DNA of 64,000 nt from Erigeron canadensis (taxonomy: Eukaryota > Streptophyta > Magnoliopsida > Asterales > Asteraceae). This document shows, in pieces, positions 11,328 to 21,893 of the stretch. The notes beneath the pieces were generated by a model. That model saw only the letters and a list, made by a program, of their open reading frames with translations, was not told the DNA's origin and searched no databases. Where the stretch lies: positions 19,220,735 through 19,284,734 of the forward strand of contig NC_057769.1 in NCBI RefSeq assembly GCF_010389155.1. The letters run 5' to 3'. Both the position numbers and the translations under genes were made by a program. Each line of letters begins with the position of its first letter. Positions within the stretch are counted from its first letter, which is position 1.

Positions 11328-12482
11328 TTGAAATTGATTTGAATTGAGAATTGAATTGATTTTTGAAGAAAGTTTGAAACTATAAAACGATCTGAATTGA
11401 AATGAAATGAAACGATCTGAATTGAAATTGTTTTAAGAAAGGGAAATGAAACAATTTAGAAGAAGTGAGAATGAAACGATCTAAATGTGCAGGAATGAAA
11501 TGATTTGAATTGAAACGATCTAAATGTAGGAATGAAACGATCTAACTTGAAACGATCTAAATTAAACTTGGAGTGAAACGATTTAAAATTGAAACTATCT
11601 TGAGAAGAAGAAAAATGCTAAGTATTCTGAAATGATTTGGGCAAAGTTTTGGTATGAATTGGAATGAAATGAATTGAGCAAAACCAATCACGAAGATCAG
11701 TTACCCAAGAATATTATGATTCCCAAACACAACTCTTCACAAATTACTCAAACCAGAAAGTGTTCAAGTAAAACTTGAAACGATCTAAAAGAGATCGTTC
11801 TGGTTTCAAAGAAAACTGAAACGATCTAAAAGAGATCGTTTTGGTTTCTTTTCAGGATTTCTCAACAACTTGAGTATTTTCAAGAAATTGAATTGACCAA
11901 AACCAATCCAAAGGATCAATTAGCCACAATCAACTCTTCTCACCACAACCACACTTGTCAAAACAATCAAATTTGAATCGTTTTACAAGCCACACCACTG
12001 AAATGTAAGTATCAAGGAAAGAAAACTGAAACGATCTAAATGAGATCGTTTTAGTTTCACAAGGTCGTCTTCAACCTCTGAACATTGACGATTTTTAAAA
12101 CTTCAATATCTTTTGATTTTTTGAGAATTGTAACATGAAACCACTTGCAAACAGTTTGTTTTCACCTCAGTAACGATCCGATTAACACAATTTAGCTTAT
12201 AACACAACAGAATCAAATCCCAAATTTTAGCGCCAAAAACTCAAAATCTGAACTTTTGATCCAGATCGAATTAGAACACGAAACTTGAGAGGATTATGTT
12301 ATTAACTATGAGAAATCGATTGGTGAACAAACATTTGTGATTTTATGTGATTTGAGAGGTTATTATTGAATTTTCAGTGAGGAAAAAAAACGAACAGAAA
12401 CAAGATGAAAACAGAATTAAAGGTGAATGTGTGATGATATGTGATTGAATTCAGTTATGGATCAAGATCAAAATGATGTTTT
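11328..12482 (-). other. 5' leader of element A with ACGATCT/AGATCGT repeat array
   Basis: Noncoding sequence between primer-binding site and gag. The plus strand shows more than ten copies of GAAACGATCTAAA or one-base variants between 11385 and 11600. Three inverted pairs AACGATCT-(5 nt)-AGATCGTT are at about 11779, 11820 and 12028. Two linker blocks of the type AAAACCAATC...GATCAGTTA are at about 11677 and 11892, and GATCCAGATCGA at about 12258. The equivalent in B is 24000-25123. Parts of this module recur in gypsy LTRs (26400-27100, 31150-31620, 38120-38660). Confidence 0.85.
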
Positions 12483-12494
12483 GCTCTGATACCA
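12483..12494 (-). promoter_or_regulatory. Primer-binding site of element A (initiator tRNA-Met)
   Basis: Minus-strand TGGTATCAGAGC, two bases from the 5' LTR. It is the complement of the 3' end of plant initiator tRNA-Met and the standard copia PBS. Confidence 0.92.
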
Positions 12495-12496
12495 CA

Positions 12497-12818
12497 TGTA
12501 GCAACACGATTTTATCATTTGAATTCACATCAACAATGGCGTTTGGTTAGTGTGTGTGTTCTTGGTGTTTGTGTGTGTTTTGAGAGAGAATTTGGATCAA
12601 TTGTGTGTTATTCAGGTGTTAAGAGCTGAGTGTTGTTCAAAAGTTATGTGTTGTTATTGATTTCTAAGGGATTGAGGGCTATTTATAGTCTAAACAAACT
12701 AACAATGCTAATAATCACAATTAGCCCCTCAACCTTAGAAATCATCAACTCATGACTTAATCAACAAGTAAGTCCATAACTTAAATTACAATGTATCACT
12801 ACTTTTGGATTTCTACCA
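12497..12818 (-). repeat. 5' LTR of copia element A (322 bp)
   Basis: Starts TGTAGCAACACG and ends TTTCTACCA. Its sequence is nearer to the LTRs of B (13839, 25138) than to A's own 3' LTR. Followed directly by the unrelated gene relic. Confidence 0.9.
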
Positions 12819-13757
12819 ACTATCATTATTCTTATCACCAAGAATCTCATCTTCCAAATTATCTTCAAGGTCAGAAAAATCTACATCCATTTTTTGGAAC
12901 ATTCAGGTTTATCATCATTTCGGTACGTTTTCCTCAATTTACTCTTCGTAACAAAATCATTATCTGAAAAAAAAGGATTGTTTGTATAGAAATTTCCAAT
13001 GGTGATGTTGTCATGAAGAATCGTATAGTAATTATTCAAGTCATCATCAGTACTATTGATTGCTAGACCCATTTTAATCAACGCATCAGTATCATTTATC
13101 AACCATTCTTTGACAAGCAATCTTTCTTTCACTGTTCTCTTGATTGCCTGTTTAAAATAAAAAATAAAGAAAGTTTTAATGTAGATCACAACAATTTTTA
13201 ATGATAAAGATATCAGAAAAGAAGATTTATATAAGTTACAAATGTGTAACTTATATGACTTACACATGTGTAAGTTACATATGTGTAAGTTACATAAATC
13301 CTCTGTTCTGGGGAGTCATTTGAACCTTCATATGTAAGTTATACATAAGTAATTTAAACATGCAAAGTAACAAAAGCAACGCTTATTATTAAAACATGTT
13401 GTTATGTGGACTCATTTATGTACTGTAAGTAAGAAAAGTGGGCACAAATATGAAATTCTTAGAATCAAGTGTGTTGCAAATAAAAAACAAAGTACATACT
13501 TCGAAAACCTTAAACAATGACGTACTTTAACTCTAGACTACATTAAACTTAAGCAAGAAGTATATTGAAAATGCTTACCTGAAGTTTATTTTCAAAAGTG
13601 AAGTTCTTGAAGTCTTCTGGTGTTTCAGTTGTCGTAAATGGATTGTCATTGATAAATTCAAAATCTTTTATGATCTCTGGATGATTAGTTGCAGTTTCTT
13701 TCTGTTTTACTTGCTCTTCATGACCTTCACATATTTAAAAAAAGATGAGTATATATA
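12819..13757 (-). pseudogene. Host gene relic with two exons and one intron, unidentified
   Basis: On the minus strand an open segment (about 13735 to 13579) ends in ...AACTTCAG|GTAAGC and continues, after an intron at 13148-13578 that ends TTTTAAACAG|G, into a second open segment down to about 12830. The junction is phase 0 and keeps the frame. The encoded stretch is acidic, with runs such as EDFKNFTFENKLQ and TVKERLLVKEWLINDTDAL, and continues through a DLEDNLEDE tail. No family is recognised. It is cut by element A on one side and by a gypsy LTR fragment on the other, so only a piece remains. It may be a true gene piece or sequence carried by a transposon. Confidence 0.55.
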
Positions 13758-13838
13758 TGTAACAACCGTCATAGAAATGTTCTAAATAAGTTTCTAGAAT
13801 CGTACTTTCGCCATTGAAACGATTAGACAGTTCAATTT
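13758..13838 (+). repeat. Gypsy LTR fragment, first 81 bp
   Basis: Starts TGTAACAACCGTC and follows the first 81 bp of the solo LTR at 25439 almost base for base, including AATCGTACTTTCG. It stops exactly where the 3' LTR of element B begins. The rest of this LTR is not present on the far side of B. Confidence 0.85.
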
Positions 13839-14160
13839 TGTAACAACATAATTTTATCACTCGAATTCACATCAACAATGGCGGTTTAGAGTGTGTGTGT
13901 GTTCTTGGTGTTTGTGTGTGTGTTGAGAGAGAATTGGGATCAAGTGTGTGTTATTCAGGTGTAATGGTATGAAAATGTGTCAAGACTTATGTCAAAGTTA
14001 TGATTTCTAAGGAATTGAGGGTTATTTATAGTCTAAAGTAACCAACTATGCTAATTATCACAATTAGCCCCTCAACCTTAGAAATCATCAACACATGACT
14101 TAACAACAAGTAAGTCCATAACTTAAATTACAATGTATCACTATTTTTGGATTTCTAACA
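13839..14160 (-). repeat. 3' LTR of copia element B (322 bp)
   Basis: TGTAACAACA...TTTCTAACA, near-identical to the 5' LTR at 25138. The polypurine tract AAGGGGGAGAA (minus strand) follows at 14161-14172. Confidence 0.92.
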
Positions 14161-14172
14161 TTCTCCCCCTTA
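14161..14172 (-). promoter_or_regulatory. Polypurine tract of element B
   Basis: Minus-strand TAAGGGGGAGAA directly abuts the 3' LTR start. Confidence 0.85.
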
Positions 14173-16945
14173 GTGATATATTGTAAGGTCTGAAGAACGT
14201 GTTGTTTTGTCTTGTAGGAATGAATTTGATGAGCCCGGTGGTGAAGATAATTGGTGTGTTGAAACAAGTCTTCAAAGCTTTCTCATTGTCTTTGGAGACC
14301 TTGATTCAGTCTTGGTCTTGGACTTCTTGAAGTTAAATCATTTGTTGATTCTCAATGTTCTTTTTGAACAGAGAATGATGAGTGTGTGTGTATTCAATCT
14401 TCGAGGATTGTTGAATCAAAGATCAGAGTTGTCTTTTGAAATGCAGAAGATATGAACTTGTCTTGAATTCTTCAATCTTCGAATCTTGAAGTCTTTTCTT
14501 TGAAGTCTTGGAATTAATTTTCAGAAATATGTACTCTCCTCCTTGATATGTGCAATGTAGCTTTTGGTAAAGTGTTGTTGTATGACTTGAAGATCTTTAA
14601 TTTGATGAAGACTCTTTTTGAACCATTTCTTCTTTTGTCTTGAATCTTCAGCCTTTTGTCCTTTGAAGCTTTGATCTTTGTCACATTGTCTTAAACACTT
14701 TTGAAAGTAAACATTTCAATAAGGTTTTGGAAATTCTTTTATGAAAGTAATCATGCTCCTCCTCACACAGTCTTTGATTGGAGCATTTTTGAACTTTTTG
14801 TAACATCTTGAGTGAGCATTCTTTCATTATTGATCTTGATCTTCTTATCCTTAAAATCATTCTAATTTCTTCCTTAATCAAAAAATCAATATTACTATTT
14901 TCTCCCCCTCATAATGACAATGTTGGGAACCAATGTCATTATGCAAACATTGATTGAATAGAATATCAAAAGAAATCAAAAAAACCATAGCTCAATGTTG
15001 TTTACACAAAGATATATGAACTAACAAGTCATTAACCCAAACCATTAATCCAACCCAAATAACCCTATGGGTGACTAAAATGTAAGGTTGAAGTTGTTGG
15101 TATAAGCATTTTATTATGGTGTTGGTGTTTTCTGTCTTGGGGTGATGAGAAGAGAAACCGGATAAGAATGATCTGTTTGCATTCAAAAATCGAAAGGATT
15201 AATGAAATGACCGAAAGAAATGTATACCATTTATCGGATTTCCTATGTATCATAGAGAAATGCACAAAGCAAACCTCTAACATAGTTTGGTCTTTTGGCT
15301 TTCCAACCTCAAAATTGCTTTCAAAAAATGTAAACCATGGTCAGTGTCACCTAAGCGTTCGATAACCATGTTCTACTATCCTTAAAGACTTTTAAGAAAA
15401 AAAATCCAAGGTCACAATAGACTTTTTGTTAACTCAATAATTACACAAATGCAATTATGAGACCTACGTTCAAAGCGGGAAATGATGTTAGCAATGGTAG
15501 GATTTCCATTTGATCATTGTGAAATATCAATTAAGATATCACTACAAATGTTCCGGCTATATCACAAAGATAAGCATGTATATCACAAATATATGACGCA
15601 AATGTGTCCTAAAGAATGAAAAATGATCAAATCAATGATCAATCATAAGAGCTCTAGACACAAAGTGATTAAATGAAGTCGGGGACTGGAGCAGAGTGTC
15701 ACCCTTTTTCAATATCAACGTCTTCCAAATGAAAAGTCAATAGAAATGAGAAAATCTCCGTGAGAAATAAAACAAGCATTTGTTAAGAAACACTTGAGTG
15801 GTTAGGTAAAGATGTGCATCGCTTCACTGGGTCCATGAAGGCTTCTTCAATACCGAGATATCAACAAATGACATCCGATAGAAATGTGTTTTACCCGGTG
15901 ATTTGAGAATTTTAGTGAAGGGTATCAATTCTTTTAACCCTTTTCTCACAACATTATCACCATAACCTCTCACTTTTCGACTGTACTCCCTCCAACTTAG
16001 TTGCATGAATTCATCATCACTCAAAAATACCCTCACTATCTAATGAAAAAAGTGTCTACTCCGGGGTTAGAACTCATCGACGATGATGAAATTCATGGAG
16101 TAGAATTTTGAGAAAAACCTAGTTGCTCATGTGCAAACTAAACACCGAACTTCCTTTGAAGAAAAATATTAAAAAAAATCATCAAATGTGAAAAAAAAAT
16201 TTTAAAACACATTTGAAGTTTGAAAGAGATTTGAAATCACAAACTCCCCCTTAATCTATGCAAAGATAGATCAAAAATATTTTCATAGAAAAGGTGGAGC
16301 AAAAATGATTTGTGTGAAATCAAACAGGTTTTATGAAAAGTGAACTCAATCAATTGTTCAAGATGAGACAACTCAGGAGTACACAAAGGCATTCAATCCT
16401 TTGCTTCTCATATCAACAATTGAGAGTTTTTGAAACAGGTGCAACAAAATTGCAATCAACATCTTGTATTACACATATACATTCATATAAGACCACTTGA
16501 AAGTACACAAAGGCGTTCAATTCCGCGTTATCTTATATCAATTTATATGTATAACAACATGAATTAATTCCAACTTTGAAGCATAAATAAATTTTCTTTT
16601 CTTTTTTTTTTTTTAAAAAACCGGGTTGCATACATAGTATATGCAAGCCATTATGAAATAAATAATACAAATAAGCATATACACTGAGTGTGCATAAGCC
16701 ACTTTGAAATAAATACATCATGTAAGCACGGGTTACATACAGAGTATATATAAACCACTTTTAAAATAAATAGTTCAATGAAGAACGGGTTGCATACAGA
16801 ATATATGCAAGCTACTATGAAAAATTAAGAAAATCTTTTTGTTATTTTATCAAAATTTTATATTTTTGTATTTGATTTTTGTTTTTTTTCAAATTTTTAT
16901 AATTTTTGAAAAATGAATCAAGAATTCCTTCCATGGTAAAGTAAA
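14173..16945 (-). other. Long 3' noncoding region of element B with hairpins and tandem repeats
   Basis: Roughly 2.8 kb with no convincing ORF, alignable with 1739-4318 of A. Hairpins are at 16058-16101, 16351-16422 and 16474-16552. The last pairs ACATATACATTCATATAAGA with a downstream block at 18 of 20 positions. The loops of the last two carry the same AGTACACAAAGGC[A/G]TTCAAT motif. About four copies of the 50-bp type repeat lie at 16610-16825. Runs of T/A near 16590 and 16860 are low complexity. Confidence 0.75.
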
Positions 16946-19113
16946 TCAAGGATCAAGATTTAGCATACCAAGTTTAGAGATTAAGAAATTAAACCTCTTT
17001 TCGTCCAGTGGTTTTGTGAACAAATCAGCGAGTTGGTAGTCAGTTCCCACGAAGTAGAGTTCGATGTCACCTTTCTCAACATGATCTTTGAGAAAATGAT
17101 ATCTCACATCAATGTGCTTTGAGCGTGAGTGGTTGACTGAGTTGACAACAATTGCAATGGCACTTTGTGAATCACAATAGATAAGGACACGATCATATTT
17201 CAGACCATAATCGGTAAGCTGTGTCTTCATCCATAGCACTTGAGCACAGCAACTAGCAGCAGCCACATATTCAGCCTCCGCTGTTGACAGTGATACACAA
17301 TTTTGCTTCTTGGATGACCAACTTACAATCTTATCCCCTAAGAATTGTAAAGTACCAGATGTGCTTTTGCGATCAAGCTTACAACCTGCATGATCTGCAT
17401 CTGAATAGGCAGTTAAATTGAATCCAGTATCCCTTGCATACCAGAGACCAAGATTGGGTGTACCCTTCAGATAACGAAAAATATGTTTCACAGCTTGGTA
17501 ATGTAAATCAGTCGGAGAGGCTTGATACCTAGCACACATACATGTTGCAAACATTATATCTGGGTGAGATGCTACAAGATACAACAACGAACCAATCATG
17601 CTTCTATACCTCTTTTGGTCAAGTGGTTTCCCATTTTTATCAGCATTAATGTTTGTAGGAGCAGCCATTGGGGTTGAAATTGAAGAACATGTAGTCATAT
17701 CAAACTTTTTCAACATATCCTTTATGTACTTACCTTGTGATATAAAAAATACCAGTTGGTAATTGTTTGATTTGTAAACCCAAAAAAATAATTCATTTCC
17801 CCAATCATGCTCATTTCAAAATGATTGACCATTAGAGATGAAAAGTTTCGGCAAAAAGTTTGACTGGTTGACCCAAAAATAATGTCATCAACATATATTT
17901 GGACAAGTAAAACATGCTTACCTTGCTTACGAATAAACAGGGTAGGGTCAATAGTGCCTTTGGTAAAGCCTCCTTTGAGTAAGAAAGTAGTTAAGGAATC
18001 ATATCATGCTCGGGGTGCCTATTTTAAACCATAGAGAGCCTTGTCTAACTTGTAGACATAGTTTGGCTTCTTAGGATCAACAAAACCTTCAGGTTGCTCC
18101 ACGTAAACTTCTTCTTTGAGTTCTCCATTCAAGAACGTTGTCTTCACATCCATTTGAAACACTGTGAAGTTTCTGAATGCGGCATAAGCTAAGAATATAC
18201 GAATGGCCTCCATTCTTGCAACAGGAGCGAAAGTTTCGTCGAAATCCACACCAGGTTGTTGGCAGTAACCCTTTGCAACCAATCTAGCTTTGTTCCTTAC
18301 TACAACACCATTTTCATCCTTCTTGTTCTTGAAAATCCACTTGGTGCGAATTGGTTCTTCTTTCCTTAGATTTGGAACCAATCTCCATACCTTTAGTCTC
18401 TCAAATTGAGCTAATTCATCTTGCATTGCTTTAACCCACTCTGGATCACAAAGAGCTTCAGAGACTGTTTTGGGTTCGATGTTACTCAGTGAAAGTGCAA
18501 CAAGACACTCATTGATCTGTTCTGTAGGATGATCTTTGGGCATACGCGACCACTTGTTGTCATGAGGAAGAGGATCTTGTTGATGAATGTCAACATTATC
18601 ATCATTAAATCCAGTGATTTGAGAAGGTTGTTCTTGAACATTCTTTTGAAAATAAATATCACTTGGAGATGATTCTTCTTGCTCTGAAGAATTTAAAGAT
18701 GATTCACGATTGTTGTTAGGAACTGGTTCATTTGTTTGAATAGGATCATTGTTCGGAATTGGTTCATTGATGACTTGAGGTTCCTTTTCTTGAATCGGTT
18801 TTGAATTGTAGAATTCTTCGAAAAGAATATCTAGCTCTTCACTTGTTGGAGTTGGATATTTCTTGAACTTTGAAGCTAAGGTTGACGTCCTTGAGGAAGC
18901 ACTTGAAGTACTTAGATCACTAATTGTTGGTAGCAAACTTTCTTGTTCAAATATCATGCCAGACATCTCGTCAAACCAAACATTCATGGTTTCTTGAATT
19001 GTGTTTGTTCGACGATTAAAAATGCGATATGCAATCGATGTCTTTGAGTAACCAACAAAGTAACCTTCGTCACCTTTTCTTTCAAACTTTCCAACATTTT
19101 CCTGATCATTCAA
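16946..19113 (-). pseudogene. Element B reverse transcriptase, RNase H and integrase C-terminal part
   Basis: The minus strand from 19113 carries the YFVGYS integrase C-terminal segment, a Ser/Thr-rich linker, then RT from [16 protein letters not shown] through [18 protein letters not shown] to DKALYGLK. A stop near 18018 and a further frame change near 17750 interrupt RT. The YVDD active site can still be read near 17895. The frame resumes at 17716 and includes SRPDIMF-like SHPDIMF, SLSTAEAEYVAAASC and LADLFTKPLDEKRF of RNase H, ending 16946. Alignment with A shows that these breaks are private to B. Confidence 0.9.
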
Positions 19114-20241
19114 GGTATAACAGACACACCCAAAAATATGAAAGTAATTGATGTTGGGTTTGCGTTTGTTAATAACCTCATAAGGAGTCTTCTCATGACG
19201 CTGATTGATGATGGCCCGATTTGGAGTGTGACAAGCAGTGTCAATAGCTTCAGCCTACATATTTGATGGTAACTTGAAATAAGCAAGCATTGTCCTTGCT
19301 GCTTCCACCAGCGTACGGTTTCTCCTTTCAACGATACCATTTTGTTGCGAGGTACGAGCAGCAGAGAATTGGTGAGTAATGCCTTTTGATTTGCAAAATT
19401 CATTGAAGATGGCATTTTTGAACTCAGTACCGTTATTTGAACGGATATAACGGACTGGAAGTTGAAGATTCACTTGAGTGGAAGTGATGAAATCTATCAA
19501 AATTTGAGTTGTTTCATCTTTTGAAGCAAGAAACTTGACCCAAGTGTATCTTGAATAATCACCAACGATAACCAGAATATATCTCTTCCCGTTTCTGCTT
19601 TGTACTTTCATAGGCCCACAAAGATCCATGTGAAGCAAATGAAGAGCTGCCAAAGTATGTTGAATCTTCTTTGGTTTATGAGAAGTTCTCTTGATCTTCC
19701 CAACTGCACAAGAAGGACAGACATGCTCACTCTCATACTTGTAGTCAGGCAAGCCTACAACAATTTGCTTGTTGACTAAAGCATTGATGGTTTGATAATT
19801 CAAGTGAGACAGCCTTCTATGCCACAACCAAGAATTTTCCGAAGTAGCTTTTGAAACAAGACAGATATTATCCATTGGTTGGTTATCATCAAGATTAACT
19901 GTGAAAAGATTCTCATCACGATCTCCGCATAGGATATCAATTCCATCTAGAGTTCGGACTTTGCACAGAGATTGTCGGAAAAGAACTTGAAGGTTGTTGT
20001 CACAGAACTGTCCAACACTGAACAAGTTATGACTCAGGCCTTCAACATAATGGACTTTCTTAATGACAATTCCGTTTCTTTCAATATCTCCATAACCTAT
20101 AATTGGAGCGAAATTGTTGTTTCCGAAACGAACAGTTCCCATGAATCTTTCAACAAAATTCTTGAGCAATGATTTATTGCCAGTCATGTGTTTTGAACAC
20201 CCAGAATCGAGTATCCATACACAGATGGTTATTTCCTGCAA
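19114..20241 (-). pseudogene. Element B protease, GAG-pre-integrase and integrase core
   Basis: Starts with the aspartic protease motif WILDSGCSKHMTG, which is intact. The zinc-binding WHRRLSHLN...CPSCAVGK region and HMDLCGPM follow. The second catalytic position reads SNNGTEF where A has SDNGTEF, so Asp is replaced by Asn, and VIVGDYSR has lost an Asp of the usual DDYSR. QQNGIVERRN keeps the Glu. A stop at 19255 ends the frame and the protein continues in another frame (19110-19415). Integration activity should be lost. Confidence 0.9.
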
Positions 20242-20250
20242 TCAAAAATT

Positions 20251-21890
20251 TTAACCGACTTTAGGTACCCACTTAAAGACGGGTCCTTTGTGGTTAGTTG
20301 ACACAGGCAGAAGATATAACTTAGGATATGCATACAAACATGCTTTAGAATCAATATGAGCATTAACAAGCACACCATCAATAAGCACATTTGTATAAAA
20401 AGTACGCACATTCACATTTGAATTAAAAGTAACATGTTTAACAGCATTCAAACAAGCACGACCATTATCATTGTTTACAGCCCCACAAGGCATAGCCCTG
20501 GATTTATTAACATTGTTCACTAAAGATGAATTGTTTAAATCAACAGAAACTCTTTTCTTTCTGTTACCAACACTTTTTCTCCTCCTCCTCTTCTTCTTTT
20601 CCTCAACAGACAATTGCTTAAAATTGATCTTAGGTTCTAATGACTTAGGAACCCATTTGGTCTTTCCACCTGTTGAATTGACACTAAGAAGATTAGAACG
20701 AGGGGTTTTAGACTTATTCATCCTTTTTGTCTCTTTTGGAGTTGTGGAAACTTCTTGCTTCTTAGGTTTGGTAATTGAAAACCATCCATATCTATCCCTA
20801 TATCTAGTTACACCATTTGAAGTTTCACTAGTTAGCAAAACGGAGCTAGACTTAGGCACTTTAGAAATTGAACTAGATTGAGAGTTAGACAAAGAAGCAT
20901 TTGGATTGTCATTTGGAAGTTTCACTTTGTGATACCTTGGTTTTGGTGAGGTCTCAGCTTGTTTCTTTTTAACATGTTTGTCAGCAGGTTTTGGAGGGTT
21001 AGGACTCTTTTGTTCAGTCTTGACAGAAGGGGTAGAACTCTCTTGTTCATCCTTGACGAGTTTGGGTTTAACTCGTTCTTGGAAGTAATATGATGTTGGA
21101 GCTTTGGACACTGATTTTAGTTTTTGAGATTCTCCTTTTATTTCTTTTTCAAAATTTATGATTTTGATAGATTCAATCTTTTTCTCAGTTTCTGAGTCAA
21201 AAACATATTCTCCCTCTATGAATTTATCAAAATCATCTTTTTGTCCAACATCATACCACGTGTAGTCTCAGGAATATGGTCGACTTGGACTGAAACATCC
21301 TTGGTTTCACAGGAAAATTGAGTAGAAGTATCAACACCTATATTAGCACAAAGCTTAGGGTGAACAACTAGCTCATCAAGATTTTCGCATTTGAAAAATC
21401 TATAAAAGTACCATATCAAAACTAAGTTATGCGCAAGATCTTCATCAGATAAATCAGATTGCACATAATTTGCAGCTATAGAAGTAGCAGTAGTTTGATA
21501 AGTACATGCAGAACAGTCAGTCACGGTCTGGGTGGATGAATTTGTAGATGAATCAGAAGTATTTTGATTGAAATGGTCTACTAAAAGACTGAAATCAGTT
21601 TGGGTAGAAACATTCACACAAACTTTCTTGATATCATCAACAACTGATTCATTCTTTGAATTCGGACTTTGAGACTGTAGATTATGAATGAGTTTTTGTT
21701 GAGATTCCACTGTTTGTTGTAAACCTTCTATTTGTTTTTCCAAAAATGTGGATAGAGTATACAATTTAGTTTGTTTTGGTGGAGAAATGACAAATTCTTG
21801 GTTTTGAAAATTAGACGCAATCTCTTCTAATTCAAAAATTGTTGAATTTTTCATGTCATAAGAAGTATTGATAGCATCATAATTAACCAA
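20251..21890 (-). pseudogene. Element B linker between gag and protease
   Basis: Two open stretches, 21216-21890 and 20251-21111, cover the region matching 7799-9486 of A. The first starts MVNYDAINTSYDMKNS and carries a heptad-like LQQTVESQQKLIHNLQSQ stretch and ST-Q-T repeats. The second is Lys/Ser-rich and basic (KKKRRRRKSVGNRKKR). A short break near 21112-21215 separates them. There is no catalytic motif; function unknown. Confidence 0.75.
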
Positions 21891-21893
21891 AAA

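Larger units (their letters stand above)
1405..12818 (-). mobile_element. Copia LTR retrotransposon A (SIRE/Maximus-like), degenerate
   Basis: An 11.4-kb copia element on the minus strand. It has TG...CA LTRs at 1405-1726 (3') and 12497-12818 (5'), a polypurine tract next to the 3' LTR, and a primer-binding site matching initiator tRNA-Met next to the 5' LTR. Order on the minus strand is leader with short palindromic repeats, gag with coiled-coil tail, protease, integrase, RT, RNase H, then 2.6 kb without long ORFs. PR-IN-RT-RH order defines copia. The lineage is inferred from RT/IN motif style and the long gag. Flanks (CGTAG on the left, ACTAT on the right) do not form a target-site duplication, and the two LTRs differ strongly. 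Confidence 0.92.
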
